A stretch of DNA of 64,000 nucleotides from Calvatia gigantea (GCA_025093985.1 JACAAK010000002.1:3968001-4032000), one strand, 5' to 3'; shown: positions 1 through 10,376, counted from the first letter of the stretch. Numbers and translations are program-made. Notes: a model not told the origin generated them from the sequence alone.

Positions 1-1271
1 CACATTCCAAAGAACATTACGTTTGGTTCGTAAAGTCCTAATGGTGTTTTGAAGGCTGCTTTCCATTGGTCTCCTTTGCGAATACGGATGTTGTTATATC
101 CCAATCAGACGTCCATTTTGGTAAATAGTTTCGCGCCTTTGAGTTTATCCATGATTGTGGTGATCATTGGAATAGGATAGGTGTTTTTGACTGTATGCGA
201 ATTGAGGTATCGGTAGTCTTGGCAAGGTCGTAGTTTGCCATCTTTCTTTCCAACGAAAAAGAAGGATGAGGCCATGGGTGATTCGGATTCTCGAATGTAT
301 CCTTTCTTTAGATTGTCGTCAAGAAAGGTTTGCAATTCTTCAGTTTCCTTGGGGGATAGTGGGTAGGTTTTCCCCAATTGTGGTTCGAACGAAGGTTTTA
401 GATCGATTTTATGATTATATGGCCGATCTGGTGGGAATTGTTCTGCTTTCTTTGGGTCAAACAAGTGTTTGAAATGGTGAAACTTCTTTGGAAGTTTATC
501 AGTGTTGACCATGGCGTATTTGCTGCTTAAATACGTAGAGGTGGCGATCTTCGCATTAATTTCGAGTTCGAGGGGAGTTAGGTTGAATTCTAGCTCGTCT
601 TCGAGGGAGAAGTAGTCCATATCGACGTTTTTGAGATATAGTTGTAGTTCTTCAATGGATAAGTCGTTGTTTTCTTCCATTATGGTTGCTTCAAACAGTT
701 TCAGGGCAATTTGATCCACGTTTTGTTGGTCTTTCTGATCCATTTGTGCGATGGTGTCAAGGACTATTCCGTTAATAGTCATCAGGCTGTTTGTAGATTT
801 TGCAATAAGTGGTAGTATTTGGTTTTGATTCCTCCACTTAAAGGTTTTCTTCAACCAGTTTATATCCGGGTTGTGCGCTTCCAACCAGGGGTAACCTAAT
901 ATAAGGTCTTTTGATCCTAAGCCAGTGACGTAGGCTTTGATATCGCATTCTCTTCCGTCTATGACGGCATTTAGGTTGATGAATTCATTGATGGATCCTC
1001 GTTGATTGGGTGATCCGTCGACGTTAGAAACTTTGATCGGTTGATCGACTACGTTTCGTTTGAATTGGTGTGCTTGTACAAATTTTTCAGAGATGAAGTT
1101 TCCTTGAGCTCCTGAGTCAATCAAGGCAGTCAGGGGAATTGCTTTGGGAATTGATTTTTGTTTTAGTCGTATTGGAAGGTAGAATGATGCTTTGTTTTCC
1201 GAGGTGGGAAGTCGAATCTGGTTTATAGTAGTCGTGACTCCTGAAGTTGGGATTCGTTCTTCAGGAGTTCT
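1..1271 (-). pseudogene. pol: Gypsy pol: aspartic protease plus reverse transcriptase (partial, broken)
   Basis: The protease active site is seen as LIDSGAQGNFIS near 1124-1090, followed by a flap-like region with DLILGYPWLEAHNP. After a linker comes a typical gypsy RT start: PPDRPYNHKIDL, then GYIRESESPMASSFFFVGKKDG and LRPCQDYRYLN, ending at KMDV. The next codon is TGA (105-107), where gypsy RTs normally have Arg-Trp before GYNNIRI; the frame then continues with recognisable RT to the window edge. The nonsense codon fits CGA to TGA. The YXDD catalytic box, RNase H and integrase are outside the window. Pol is in a different frame from the zinc-knuckle part of gag. Confidence 0.85.
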
Positions 1272-1273
1272 GC

Positions 1274-3324
1274 CTAAAAATCCGACAGGGGTTTTATGGC
1301 TTGTTCAGTGATATAGGAGTTTCTGAACGAAGCTTGTTCTTCGTGAGGCAATTCTTCTATCATTGCTTGGATTTCGAGAGCAGAAATTTTCTTTGGGGGA
1401 AACAAAGATTTGGTTGGAGGTCTTGATGGTTGTACAGGCCTAGGCGGGAAATTTCGTTGCGGAGGTTGAGAAGGTCCGCGATTGAACTGCCGTTGTGGCT
1501 GGTTCATGAACTTCTTCTTGGATTGGTAACTTTTCGAAAGGTTTTTGTCTGGGTTGGGACAGTCCTTGATGAAGTGTTTGTCCGATCCACATCCGATGCA
1601 TAAATGACTTCTGTATCGGTTGTATTGCGTAGGTGTGAAGATCGCATTTAGTTGAATTTGTGAGTCTGGGACTGGCTCAGGTTCTTCGGCGTAATATTCT
1701 TGAGGGTAGGGAGTGTCGTCTTCTTCCGAAGAATCGTTGCTATCGTAGTCGAGGTTGTCGACATCCATTGCCCAAGGGTCTCGGGTAGGTTGCCTTTGGG
1801 GTGGTAGGGGTCTTGCGTAGTTCCATCCGTTCCTTCATTGAGGAATGAATCTACTTCTTTCTTTCTTGCTTTCTCCGAACATGGCTGAGGCTCGTTTTTC
1901 GACGTTGTCTCGTCGGATAGCTTCAGCATACCATTCTGCGATGGTTCTTGGTTCTCCTGCTTTTCGGACGTAAATTGCTTTCACAAGCTTCTAATTAAGT
2001 CCTTTCTTGTATTGGTCAATAAGTTCTTTGTCCCGTATAATGCCTGCTTCGGTAGCTAGGCGTTGAAATTGTGTATTGAATTCTGCTGCTTTTCTTGGTC
2101 CTTGACATAACTCCTTCCATTGATCAAGGGCGTTCATTTCTTCATCGGCGGGGATGAAGTATTCTCTGATTCTTTCTTCGAAGTTTCTCCATGTGTCATC
2201 TCTCCAGCCATTTGCTGCTGGAGTTCCATCTTCTTCGTGGGTTCTTTCGAACCAATATTGAGCTGCGAAGTTTCCGGATGCTCCTCCGGGTGGTATCATG
2301 GAGAGCACTAATCGAATTCGGACGTTTTCATCGGGGTATGCAGCTGGGTTCAATCCAATGTAGTTCTTTACTGAAACCCACCAGACGTTGAAGTCTTTTG
2401 GGTCTCCTCTGAATAATTCGGAAAGTCGACTGATTTCCCGTTGATAATTCGGGTTGGCCGCAATCATGGGAATTGGTGCATATTGATGCCTAGGGGCATT
2501 GGGCGCTACTGGAGGTGGAGCGGGTTGTACTGCAGCCATTGGTAATGGGAGTAGGGGTGGTAAAGGTTGAGGGGATCTTTGTAAGAGGGTGTTAAAGATT
2601 TCTCCAGGTAATGGGTAGATGAGTGTATCTGGTGAATAGATTACTGGTTCTTCGTCTTTATTGAAATAATTTGAGCTGGGTCCAGGGATAGTATCAAAGG
2701 TATTCCCGTTGTGTGGTGATAATTGGTTGTCGGGGTTGTATGATACTTGGGTTTCTGGATTAAAGAAGGTTCCTGAGGGAATTCGTGGCCCTGGGTTTCT
2801 GAGGATATGACCTTCTCTCGGGGTAAAGATGAATGGGGGCGAAGGAAAGTGAGTGGGTAGTTCGCTAGGGGAATCGGGTGGTGTATCGTCTAGTTCGGGT
2901 TCAGGTAAGAAACCGTATTGATTGGGTTGTGGAGTCTCGGGTGGTGTCTGATTTGACCCAAGCTCTTCGAGATGAGATGGTTCGGAGAGAGGAGATGGGG
3001 TAGGAGTATCTTCGATGTCAGATAAACTAGATTTGGTAAGGGCTGGGGGTAGGTGTGGTGCGACTGTTACTGCTTCTTGAAAAGTTACTTGTCTTGCTTG
3101 AGATCGAGTAACCGGGGGTGCGTATGTCCTTGCGGGGTGTGTTCTTTGTGGTTCTTGGTGAGGGGGTTGGTCTCTTGACCTTGCGGGGGTTTGTAGCGGA
3201 GTTGGGGTATCTCCAGTTGTTGGTGTATAGTATTTTCTTTGTCTTTCAGGTGGAGGTTGATCCTTCCCTTTTCCTTTGTCTCGGGGAGGCGTTTTGAACT
3301 GCTTGATTCAGGTGAATCACGCAT
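1274..3324 (-). pseudogene. gag: Gypsy gag: Pro-rich N-terminus, capsid domain and CCHC zinc knuckle (broken)
   Basis: From 3324 downward there is a Lys/Arg- and Pro-rich N-terminal segment. Then comes a capsid-like retrotransposon gag domain (about 2440-1995: LSELFRGDPKDFNVW, WFERTHEEDG, WRNFEERIREYFIP). The C-terminal knuckle is CIGCGSDKHFIKDC (C-x2-C-x4-H-x4-C, about 1609-1568) followed by a basic Pro/Gln/Arg-rich tail. The frame is broken: a frame change between the first about 80 codons and the rest, an in-frame TAG at 1991-1993 and a TGA at 1835-1837. Both stops lie within otherwise open gag sequence. Gag normally packages the element RNA; this copy cannot make a full-length product. 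Confidence 0.75.
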
Positions 3325-3373
3325 GTTTTTAGTACGTGACTCTCCTTAGTATTAGGGTGCTAATAACTTGTTG

Positions 3374-3579
3374 ATTGCAACAATATGCAATACCAAGTGA
3401 TAGCTATCGTCCGTTGATTGCAGCAATCTGCAATGCCGTCCGATATCTGTAAAGTAATATAAAAACCACAATAGGTTTGAATTGAGCCCACAATAGGGCT
3501 ATGAACAACCGGGCCTCAATAGGCAGTGCCACAATAGGCTAGTCCCAATAGACTAATGAGTCGAAGCCCCAATAGGCTT
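3374..3579 (-). repeat. Array of eight mini-hairpins with conserved loop in the gypsy leader
   Basis: Eight short inverted repeats lie in tandem over about 206 bp. Stem arms (plus strand) are 3374-3379/3386-3391, 3417-3422/3429-3434, 3463-3467/3474-3478, 3485-3489/3496-3500, 3513-3515/3522-3524, 3528-3530/3537-3539, 3540-3544/3551-3555 and 3564-3568/3575-3579. All have a six-base loop: NCAATA in seven, GCAATC in one (sense TATTGN). Stems differ between units (ATTGCA/TGCAAT, AAACC/GGTTT, AGCCC/GGGCT, TAGTC/GACTA, AAGCC/GGCTT) but always pair, so the arms covary while the loop is kept. A weaker ninth unit lies past the copia insertion at 10286-10299. Confidence 0.7.
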
Positions 3580-3584
3580 ATGAG
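3580..3584. other. Left target-site duplication of copia element (ATGAG)
   Basis: ATGAG directly abuts the copia LTR start (TGTTGA at 3585). The same five bases follow the other LTR at 10272-10276, as expected for copia integrase. Confidence 0.95.
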
Positions 3585-4127
3585 TGTTGAGAGAACGAGT
3601 AGACATCCCAATATAAATTCACACTACCTTAGCGTGTAGGCATCAGCGGTGGAGGGTAGTCGTATTCATCCGGGAGACGGTCCAGTAGGAGAGGCGCATG
3701 GTAGCGGACAGAGTCCTGCTTATACCAGCGTACTCAGAGAGTCTTGAGGAGAAGGGAAGCGATGCTTAGAGAAGCTAGCGTAGAGGTGAGAAGACATAGT
3801 GTCTTACGCCAAAGGGCGTATCCAAAGGGATTACATACTACAATGCTACATAAGGGTATATATACTAATATCCCTGGTCTGTGCACTCTAAACCCTTATA
3901 CGGGTGAGGTCTAACTACCAGTAGCATAATGTGTGCATACTGTGCATGTCCGCATGTACTAGAAGGTTCCATGCGTAGTATCTACCTGCTACTTACAGTG
4001 TGGTATCCTACATGCGTAGTCCATAATAGTGTCCGTTATTATCGACCCTCTGAAAGTGAAATACTCGAACCCCGTTTCAGCTATAAATAGACTGAACCAC
4101 TGTAGTGGTACGGAGCGAGATTCAACA
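3585..4127 (-). repeat. Copia element 3' LTR
   Basis: A 543-bp LTR with TGTTGA...TCAACA ends. It differs from the partner LTR only at 4001 (T vs C), 4074 (G vs A) and 4101 (T vs C). All three are CpG transitions. Confidence 0.95.
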
Positions 4128-4138
4128 CTCCTCCTCAC
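4128..4138 (-). other. Polypurine tract of the copia element
   Basis: On the minus (sense) strand the sequence immediately before the 3' LTR is GTGAGGAGGAG, a purine-rich primer site for plus-strand DNA synthesis. It independently sets the element's orientation. Confidence 0.75.
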
Positions 4139-4845
4139 TTGAAGGGGGGAAGATTAACGCTTCAATAATCTAGCAGTATTGAAACCAGACATAGACATTG
4201 GAATCTTCAACAAAAGAGCGGCAGAGCCGATCATCAAATGTCGGAGTCATCAACGATCATGCGGAATTAACCAGCTTTTGAAGGTTGGAAAAGCATTCCT
4301 GTAGCGGAGAGGAATTGATGCTAGCGTTTGCTATGATGGCCATAAAGGACGCAACGACAATTGCTTTGAGCTATCAAATGTCCTTTAACTCAACTTTTGA
4401 ACTCCCGCGACTAACTCGCTGCGACTTCCGTCTAAGAGTAAGGAGTAGGAAAGCCTAAAGAGGCTCCTCCAGAAATTGTAAACAGCAATTCTTTCGAAGC
4501 GTTCAACAAGTCTGTTTTTCCGCGTAGGTGCGAAATACAAAAACCATTTTTGCTTATTCAGCGTGCAATTATTGTGAGATCAGGAAAGCGGTAGTACTAA
4601 GCCAGCGTAACCAAGGCCGTCACTTTTACGGTTATGTAGATCAATCAACCGCGGCAGTCCTGTGAGCCAGCGAAGCAATGATGCTACAAGCCTTGTTCTG
4701 ATTTAACTCAAACAAATTCCAAATTAATGGATTCGCAAATGGAAGTGGTCTCATGCAATTTTCCTCCATGCAAAAGGCATTTCGGCCAATGCGGATTAAG
4801 GATTCAGTCCCAAGGAATGCATACACACTTTTTGTTATTTCCCAT
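4139..4845. other. Copia internal region beside the 3' LTR; no gene
   Basis: No protein similarity is recognised. It contains two members of the GCGG...CCAGC hairpin family (4588-4606 and 4651-4671). Confidence 0.5.
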
Positions 4846-5515
4846 CAACTCCGAAAAGGAGGGAGGAACGATTAAGTCCCTTATTTGTTTTTCCATACAG
4901 CTCCAAAGAGGTGGAAGGATCTTGAAATTGACCCTATATATTTTTCCGGACTCTCGATATGAGGCGGATGGATAAATTCCATGTAGATGTTTTACCGTCG
5001 ACTCACGAAGAGGCGGAAGGTTACATTCAAAACCTATGAAGTTTTTCCTCGATCTTGTAAAAGAGAGAAAGGATCGTTAAACCCTATCTTATTTTTGTCT
5101 TGCGAAAGGAATAAGTTCCTGCCATATTTTTACAGTCGACTCTTGAACGAGTATGAAGGAATATGTTCCTGATTTGTTTTATCCAACAACTCATAAGAGG
5201 TGGAAAGGTAAAAGCGTAAACCTTATAATATTTTCTCCTACAACTCATTAGAGGAGGAAGGAATAATTTCCTAATGTTATTTTTGCCTAAGACGCTCGTC
5301 TTGAGACGTCGGCGGGGATAACTCCCCAGTTGTTTTATCAGCGACTCGCGAGAGGTGATAGGAACAATTGAAAGTCCTGTGAATATATTTTTCCAGCAGC
5401 TGTGGCGGAAAGGAATATTTCTGAACCCAATATTTTTATCCAAGCGTCTTCGTATGAAGGCGGAAAGGAATATCATATCCTTTGTGTTTTCCCCATCAAC
5501 TCCGAAGAGGAGGGC
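4846..5515 (-). repeat. Tandem array of about 13 double-hairpin units
   Basis: Units of about 50 bp repeat across 670 bp. On the plus strand each has a T-rich spacer, a CTC-loop-GAG hairpin (for example CAACTCATTAGAGG, CGACTCGCGAGAGG) and then an AGGA-loop-TCCT hairpin (for example AGGAATAAGTTCCT, AGGAATATGTTCCT, AGGAATAATTTCCT, AGGTT...AACCT, GGGGATAACTCCCC). The units are diverged, but the pairing is largely kept in both hairpins. The array lies inside the copia element near its 3' end. Confidence 0.7.
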
Positions 5516-5545
5516 TCGCAATGATGTAGGAATCGGTATTATGTT

Positions 5546-5600
5546 GCGGCAGTCACTCGAGCCAGCTAGACAACGCATTGCGGCAGTCACTCGAGCCAGC
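5546..5600. repeat. Two identical copies of a GCGG...CCAGC hairpin
   Basis: The 21 bases at 5546-5566 recur exactly at 5580-5600 and fold as GCGG against CCAGC with a bulged A. Related sequences lie at 4588-4606, 4651-4671, 5663-5678, 8767-8787 and 9278-9295, all inside the copia element; 5693-5708 is a variant ending CCTGC. Confidence 0.65.
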
Positions 5601-5660
5601 TAGTTGCGAATCCGTTAGACTTTAATGCCAAAGTGAGGTCGACGAAGTGGTTTTTGGAAA

Positions 5661-7185
5661 ATGCGGATAAAATCCAGCGTAATCACATGAAGGCGGATTA
5701 AATCCTGCTCAATCAAGGATTGAAGATCCCTTCCACGTATAGTGCTCGTCTGGTGTCATTCAAACTCTCTTCTTATCTGGTAAGCCGAAGCTTGTCAGAT
5801 TATTCCAGTGTATCTTCTCATCCAGTCTGCAAAAGCAGTTTTGTCATCAACGCTAAGCATTTCTCACATGCGCGGATAACTGGAGAATTAAATCACAAAA
5901 GCGATACCTTCAACTTAATGAAGTTCCTTTGCTGTGAAGCGCAGGATAAGGCGGTCATCGGATTTGGAGTAAGAATACTGTATCCGTTGTTCTCCTCCAT
6001 GCTTTTCAGCATGTTAAGTTTCCTAATACATGTTACTCAATCATATCGCTTTTTTAGGGCTCAGAGAGTGTTTATCATGTTACGAACCACTGCGGCGCAC
6101 ATCAATTAAGACGGACCGGCGAAGTGTAGCTATTGAAGGCTTTAATCGTATGCGGTTTTTTACCAGCGATTAAGAACTTGTTTTACTGTACTCCTCCCTC
6201 AGCGACGAGTGTTTTTCGATTTAAATGTCTACGCGCATTGTCAATGGCGGATCATTATCGATGCAATTCCAGAAATAAAAGAATTTTCTCGCAAGTTTGT
6301 TAAGCTATGCGAGGCGAAAGCTCATACATATGGAGGTGTAACCTTCACATATTTTTAGGATGGTCTATCTGAGCTATTGCGCTTTTCTGGTAGACGCTAG
6401 CGTGAATGCATAGCAAGTCTTATGCTTGTCCAACTCTAGTCGGTGAGTCCAAACGAGTTCTTCTTGAAATTGAACGCCTAATCCATTATAGTCTACCTGT
6501 AGGTGACCCGCGTAATGAACAATGCGGTCTTTCCTAGTCAGGTTCAATTGTGCAATGCGTATCAACCAGCATTTTATTCTATAACTCCTCCACGACGGTC
6601 GTTCCACATACATAAGTGGCGACACAGAAGTGTGGTGTGTCAAAAGCGGTAGATATCCTATAAAGGATGCGCATGTTATGCATCAAATTGGCGAATATGT
6701 CAGCGTAAGACATAGGATATGGTGGGCGGAGATTTCTCGAATGGAAATGGAAAGGAATCAGGAGGTGATCGTGGAGTTTAATGGAATATATCCTGCGGCA
6801 TTCAAAGATGGTGGATAAAGAAATTGCTATCTCTTGCTTCGTGCAGGTTTTGCTCTCTTCTTTGCAAATGAACTGGTTATACTGCTATCCAGTTGCTGAA
6901 TCATGACTTTTAAGGGTATATTCCCTCATCGAGTAAGGCATCCAAATGTGGATTGTTCGTAGAACGTTAAGCCTTCCTGTGTGCCGCTTGAACTTGTAAG
7001 TTCTCGTTGATCAAACAATCGAGGTATGTTACATCTCGAATAAGCGATCTTGTTTGGGCAGTCATCATGTTAACTGATGCGCCGCGAAGCCAAACCCACA
7101 GTACAGAACCAAATTAATGGTTTATCCCTTGATTTACACAATTAAGTGTCTTCCACTATAAACGCTAGGACTGGCGCGTTATGCT
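5661..7185 (-). other. Decayed copia internal region, expected RT/RNase H position
   Basis: In a minus-oriented copia element RT-RNase H should lie here, but no convincing catalytic motif is readable. A 6374-6643 minus frame begins near MYVERP, faintly like the copia RT IYMEQP block; I would not rely on it. Small inverted repeats with 4-10 base loops are frequent (for example near 6652, 6883, 6912 and 7022). Confidence 0.35.
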
Positions 7186-7189
7186 CTAG

Positions 7190-7400
7190 TCAACACTTAA
7201 ACTATCACTGAGACGGGTAAGACATTCCCGTTGCCATAAAGCTTTTAGGCTCTCAAAGTGTAGTGCGGATCAGTCTTTCTACTTCAACCGTTGCAAAAGC
7301 ATTGGGAGTAGGAGGTTTTAAGTGGGTTATTCATGCCACGAATATTTGCTATTGCTCTCTTTTAGACAAACTCTCCTCCATAATCAGTTGCGACATTGGC
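7190..7400 (-). pseudogene. Copia integrase core remnant
   Basis: On the minus strand the peptide ATDYGGEFV (about 7390-7364) matches the copia integrase block around the second catalytic Asp (usually S/TDNGGEF). It is followed, after stops and frame changes, by PPTPNAFATVEVERLIRTT (about 7313-7257). That corresponds to the TPQ-NG-ER-NRT block with the third catalytic Glu, then EPKSFMATGM. The order and spacing are those of copia integrases. Several stops lie between and after the blocks, so it is non-functional. This is the best coding evidence that the element is copia-type. Confidence 0.6.
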
Positions 7401-9710
7401 CATTGTCAGCTATACTGTAGAGGTTTCTCTAATGAATCTTAGAGCCTCATGACTTCTTTCGAAGGAGGACAACTATCATCATGAGATGAGAGGTTGTAGA
7501 GAAGCGTTGTAATAGACGACTAGCAATTCCATCAAGTCCGAGTGTCACGCTCAAGGACGAGGATATTCATATAAAGGATTCTGGATAAAGGTACTGATGC
7601 AATTTCCCTTGTGAAATAATCCAGAGTGGCGATGAAATAATGCAATCATCTTGACAAGTCGTAAAGACGAGTGAAGAAGGCATAATCATGGGAAGTTCTG
7701 TTCGATGATGTCAAACGATATAGTCTAGTAGGCGTAATGTTCAACTACCAGGCATCTCCTTGCTTATAATCGCAAGTTCGTGTACAACGATGAGATTGGG
7801 TGAACTAGTACAGCTCTTCATGACTTATTGCAAAGGTGGTGACCTTTTAACGATTGCCTCAAAAGTATTACACTCGAGGACATACGTTATAAGATTTTCT
7901 CGATATAGATCGGCCGCACACTAATGTGGCGCTACAAATCTTTATCCCTAATGTCATAGACGAATGCTGGAATATGAAAGCAGTTCAGTTTCTTGTCGTT
8001 CCCGTAGGATTCCAGTTTCTTGCCTCAAGCCTAATATAAAGCGGCGAGGTCTAAGAATTAATTCTGGTGACACAGTGCTGAAGCTCAACCATTATATGTT
8101 GGGAGCTATTCTGCTAATTCCTAGACGTGTCGTAATTTCCTTTCTTTGTAATGATGCGATTCACGAGATCCTGTAAAGGATATTCTTCTCAAGTGAATAG
8201 AGCGACTTGCTCCCGCTATCATCTTCATATAACCCGTAAGGATTTCTCACTTGTTGCGTAGAAAAGGATTTATAGCCAGCGCTTACATCTCACGCGGCAC
8301 ACCGTTATTCGTAGCATTTATCAAGGAGTATGAAGTCAAAAGTACTACCGTATATCCTTCCATCGGTATCAAGGTCAGCGACATCCGAAGATGGCGACAC
8401 AAGAACTCCTCTGGCGCCAAGCTCCGTAAAGAGCGGTCTTAAAGGATTTCTTAAGGAATTCGTCGGCGTGTTGCATCATATGGTGCTAAACACATCCTCT
8501 TTCTCAATTATAGTTGCTAAATGGTACGCTCAAGTCCTGATGATGGACGGCGACTTCCATAAAGTCAAACTTCCTTGAAGCAATCATTGTTTTCCTGTAG
8601 TTGGCGGACAAAGCATTTTTAACGTGCTCGTCCATGCTCTGACTTAAAACAGGTCTTCAAACTTGGGCGCGTGAACATGCGCTTAACACAAGTGAAGGAA
8701 CATTGATGCTAGAAGCAGGGCGCGATATAAAGCGACGCAGCTCCTCTATAAGAGAAATAGTATATGGCGGCAATCGCTCGGGCCAGCGGCATATTTGAAC
8801 TATATTCTGAAGTATTTCCTGAAACGACATAATGGCGGTATTACCGGCTCATTATCCTTCTCCCCTTATTTCCCAGCTGCAAGGACGCGATTAGCGTTCT
8901 TCTCCTTGCTATCTTCTTTGGATATTTTTGCGAATGCCACAAATGCGGCGGCTCACTGCCTTAGCATGGCATAAAGCGCTTAATGCGCATGAGCTATCTG
9001 TAGAAAGAGTAAAGCGGTAGTCGAATAGATGTGGAAGGGGTAAAGCGTTGAAGCTTGAAGCGAAGGAACCAACGATGGACTTCTCAAAGATATTTTCTAT
9101 ATCCCAGCTTTATTCGATTAAGCGGGCCTTAGCGGCTTATAGCTGCCAGCTTAAGTGGGTCAAATAGCTCAAGTATATGCTCGTGGTGTGTTGTTTTACT
9201 CAAGGCGGGACTTGCCCAATCGACTTGAAACACAAGAACACAAGGCTTATAATTTTCCTGACACTGCGGTATTTATTGCGGTCACGAAGACCAGCTAATT
9301 AACCAGCAAAGCGGAGCGTAGTGCTCAGCGTAGATGATACATCATATAGTAAATTACTGAGGCGGATCTGAAGAGAATCCCAGAAAGCCCAAAGCGTCGT
9401 CGTCGATCAGAGAGAGAATACCAGAACAGAGGTGGAGCAACCAGAGCGGAACAGTTCTGCTGCAACCCAGAATGGGGAGCGGACCTAAAGCGGTCGAACC
9501 AGACCGGAGATGACGGTTTGCCAGATCAAAAACCAAGAACGGGTAACAACGTGTCAGCATCATGTAGGACTGCTGTGTGTAGTGCACGCGTTCACAACAT
9601 GGGTCAGACAGGGTATCAAGTGGACCAAAGGCACCACTGTCTCCCAGGTTGAAAGCGACCGTAGCCTCCTCAAACTCTACCAGCGTTGCTAATGTGGTCC
9701 AAGTGAGCGG
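7400..9710 (-). other. Decayed copia internal region, expected gag/protease position
   Basis: No gag or protease motif is recognised. The stretch has many mini-hairpins (for example 7422-7450, 7845-7860, 8767-8787, 8985-9000 and 9278-9295). The last about 350 bp before the primer site are less hairpin-rich and hold a 133-codon minus frame that runs through the primer site into the LTR, so it is unlikely to be a gene. Confidence 0.4.
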
Positions 9711-9716
9711 CGGTCG

Positions 9717-9728
9717 GGGCCCATAACC
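9717..9728 (-). other. Primer-binding site: half-tRNA (initiator Met) type
   Basis: The plus strand reads GGGCCCATAACC directly against the LTR start at 9729. This is the anticodon stem-loop sequence of eukaryotic initiator Met-tRNA around its CAU anticodon, so the minus-strand element RNA would pair there. Priming by an internal tRNA fragment rather than the tRNA 3' end is a known copia/hemivirus feature. Confidence 0.85.
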
Positions 9729-10271
9729 TGTTGAGAGAACGAGTAGACATCCCAATATAAATTCACACTACCTTAGCGTGTAGGCATCAGCGGTGGAGGG
9801 TAGTCGTATTCATCCGGGAGACGGTCCAGTAGGAGAGGCGCATGGTAGCGGACAGAGTCCTGCTTATACCAGCGTACTCAGAGAGTCTTGAGGAGAAGGG
9901 AAGCGATGCTTAGAGAAGCTAGCGTAGAGGTGAGAAGACATAGTGTCTTACGCCAAAGGGCGTATCCAAAGGGATTACATACTACAATGCTACATAAGGG
10001 TATATATACTAATATCCCTGGTCTGTGCACTCTAAACCCTTATACGGGTGAGGTCTAACTACCAGTAGCATAATGTGTGCATACTGTGCATGTCCGCATG
10101 TACTAGAAGGTTCCATGCGTAGTATCTACCTGCTACTTACAGTGCGGTATCCTACATGCGTAGTCCATAATAGTGTCCGTTATTATCGACCCTCTGAAAG
10201 TGAAATACTCGAACCCCATTTCAGCTATAAATAGACTGAACCACCGTAGTGGTACGGAGCGAGATTCAACA
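9729..10271 (-). repeat. Copia element 5' LTR
   Basis: Same length and ends as the LTR at 3585-4127, with only three substitutions. The ATGAG duplication follows immediately at 10272. Confidence 0.95.
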
Positions 10272-10276
10272 ATGAG
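10272..10276. other. Right target-site duplication of copia element (ATGAG)
   Basis: Matches 3580-3584. Removing 3585-10276 rejoins the gypsy leader. Confidence 0.95.
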
Positions 10277-10376
10277 AACAACCTAGCCCACAATCAGGCA
10301 CAACGTTCTAGGTAACCGTAGAGGTATCCCTAGTTACGTAGCAGTAACTAGTACTGTAGATTGGAGTTTGAACTAA

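Larger units (their letters stand above)
3585..10271 (-). mobile_element. Complete Ty1/copia-type LTR element with decayed coding region
   Basis: Two 543-bp direct repeats (3585-4127 and 9729-10271) bound 5.6 kb of internal sequence, flanked by the 5-bp duplication ATGAG. Both LTRs start TGTTGA and end TCAACA. Orientation is minus: a primer-binding site matching the initiator-tRNA anticodon arm abuts the right LTR, and a purine tract abuts the left LTR. The LTRs differ at only three positions, so insertion was recent, yet no long ORF remains inside. Integrase-like fragments with stops are readable near 7190-7400. Much of 4.6-9.3 kb is densely packed with small hairpins. It looks like a non-autonomous or trans-mobilised copia derivative. 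Confidence 0.9.

Noticed and set aside
3374..3579. CRISPR-like spaced repeats
   Set aside because: Units are short hairpins with variable stems and no unique spacers, in a eukaryotic retroelement leader.
3463..3579. MADS-box (CArG) binding sites CCxxAATAGG
   Set aside because: The six middle bases contain C and the flanks vary with pairing kept; hairpins explain the pattern better.
5084..5590. 168-codon minus frame
   Set aside because: It is a by-product of the tandem hairpin array (repeated PPLMSC-type phrases) and not protein-like.
9354..9755. 133-codon minus frame beside the copia 5' LTR
   Set aside because: It starts inside the LTR and reads through the primer-binding site, and its sequence matches no gag.
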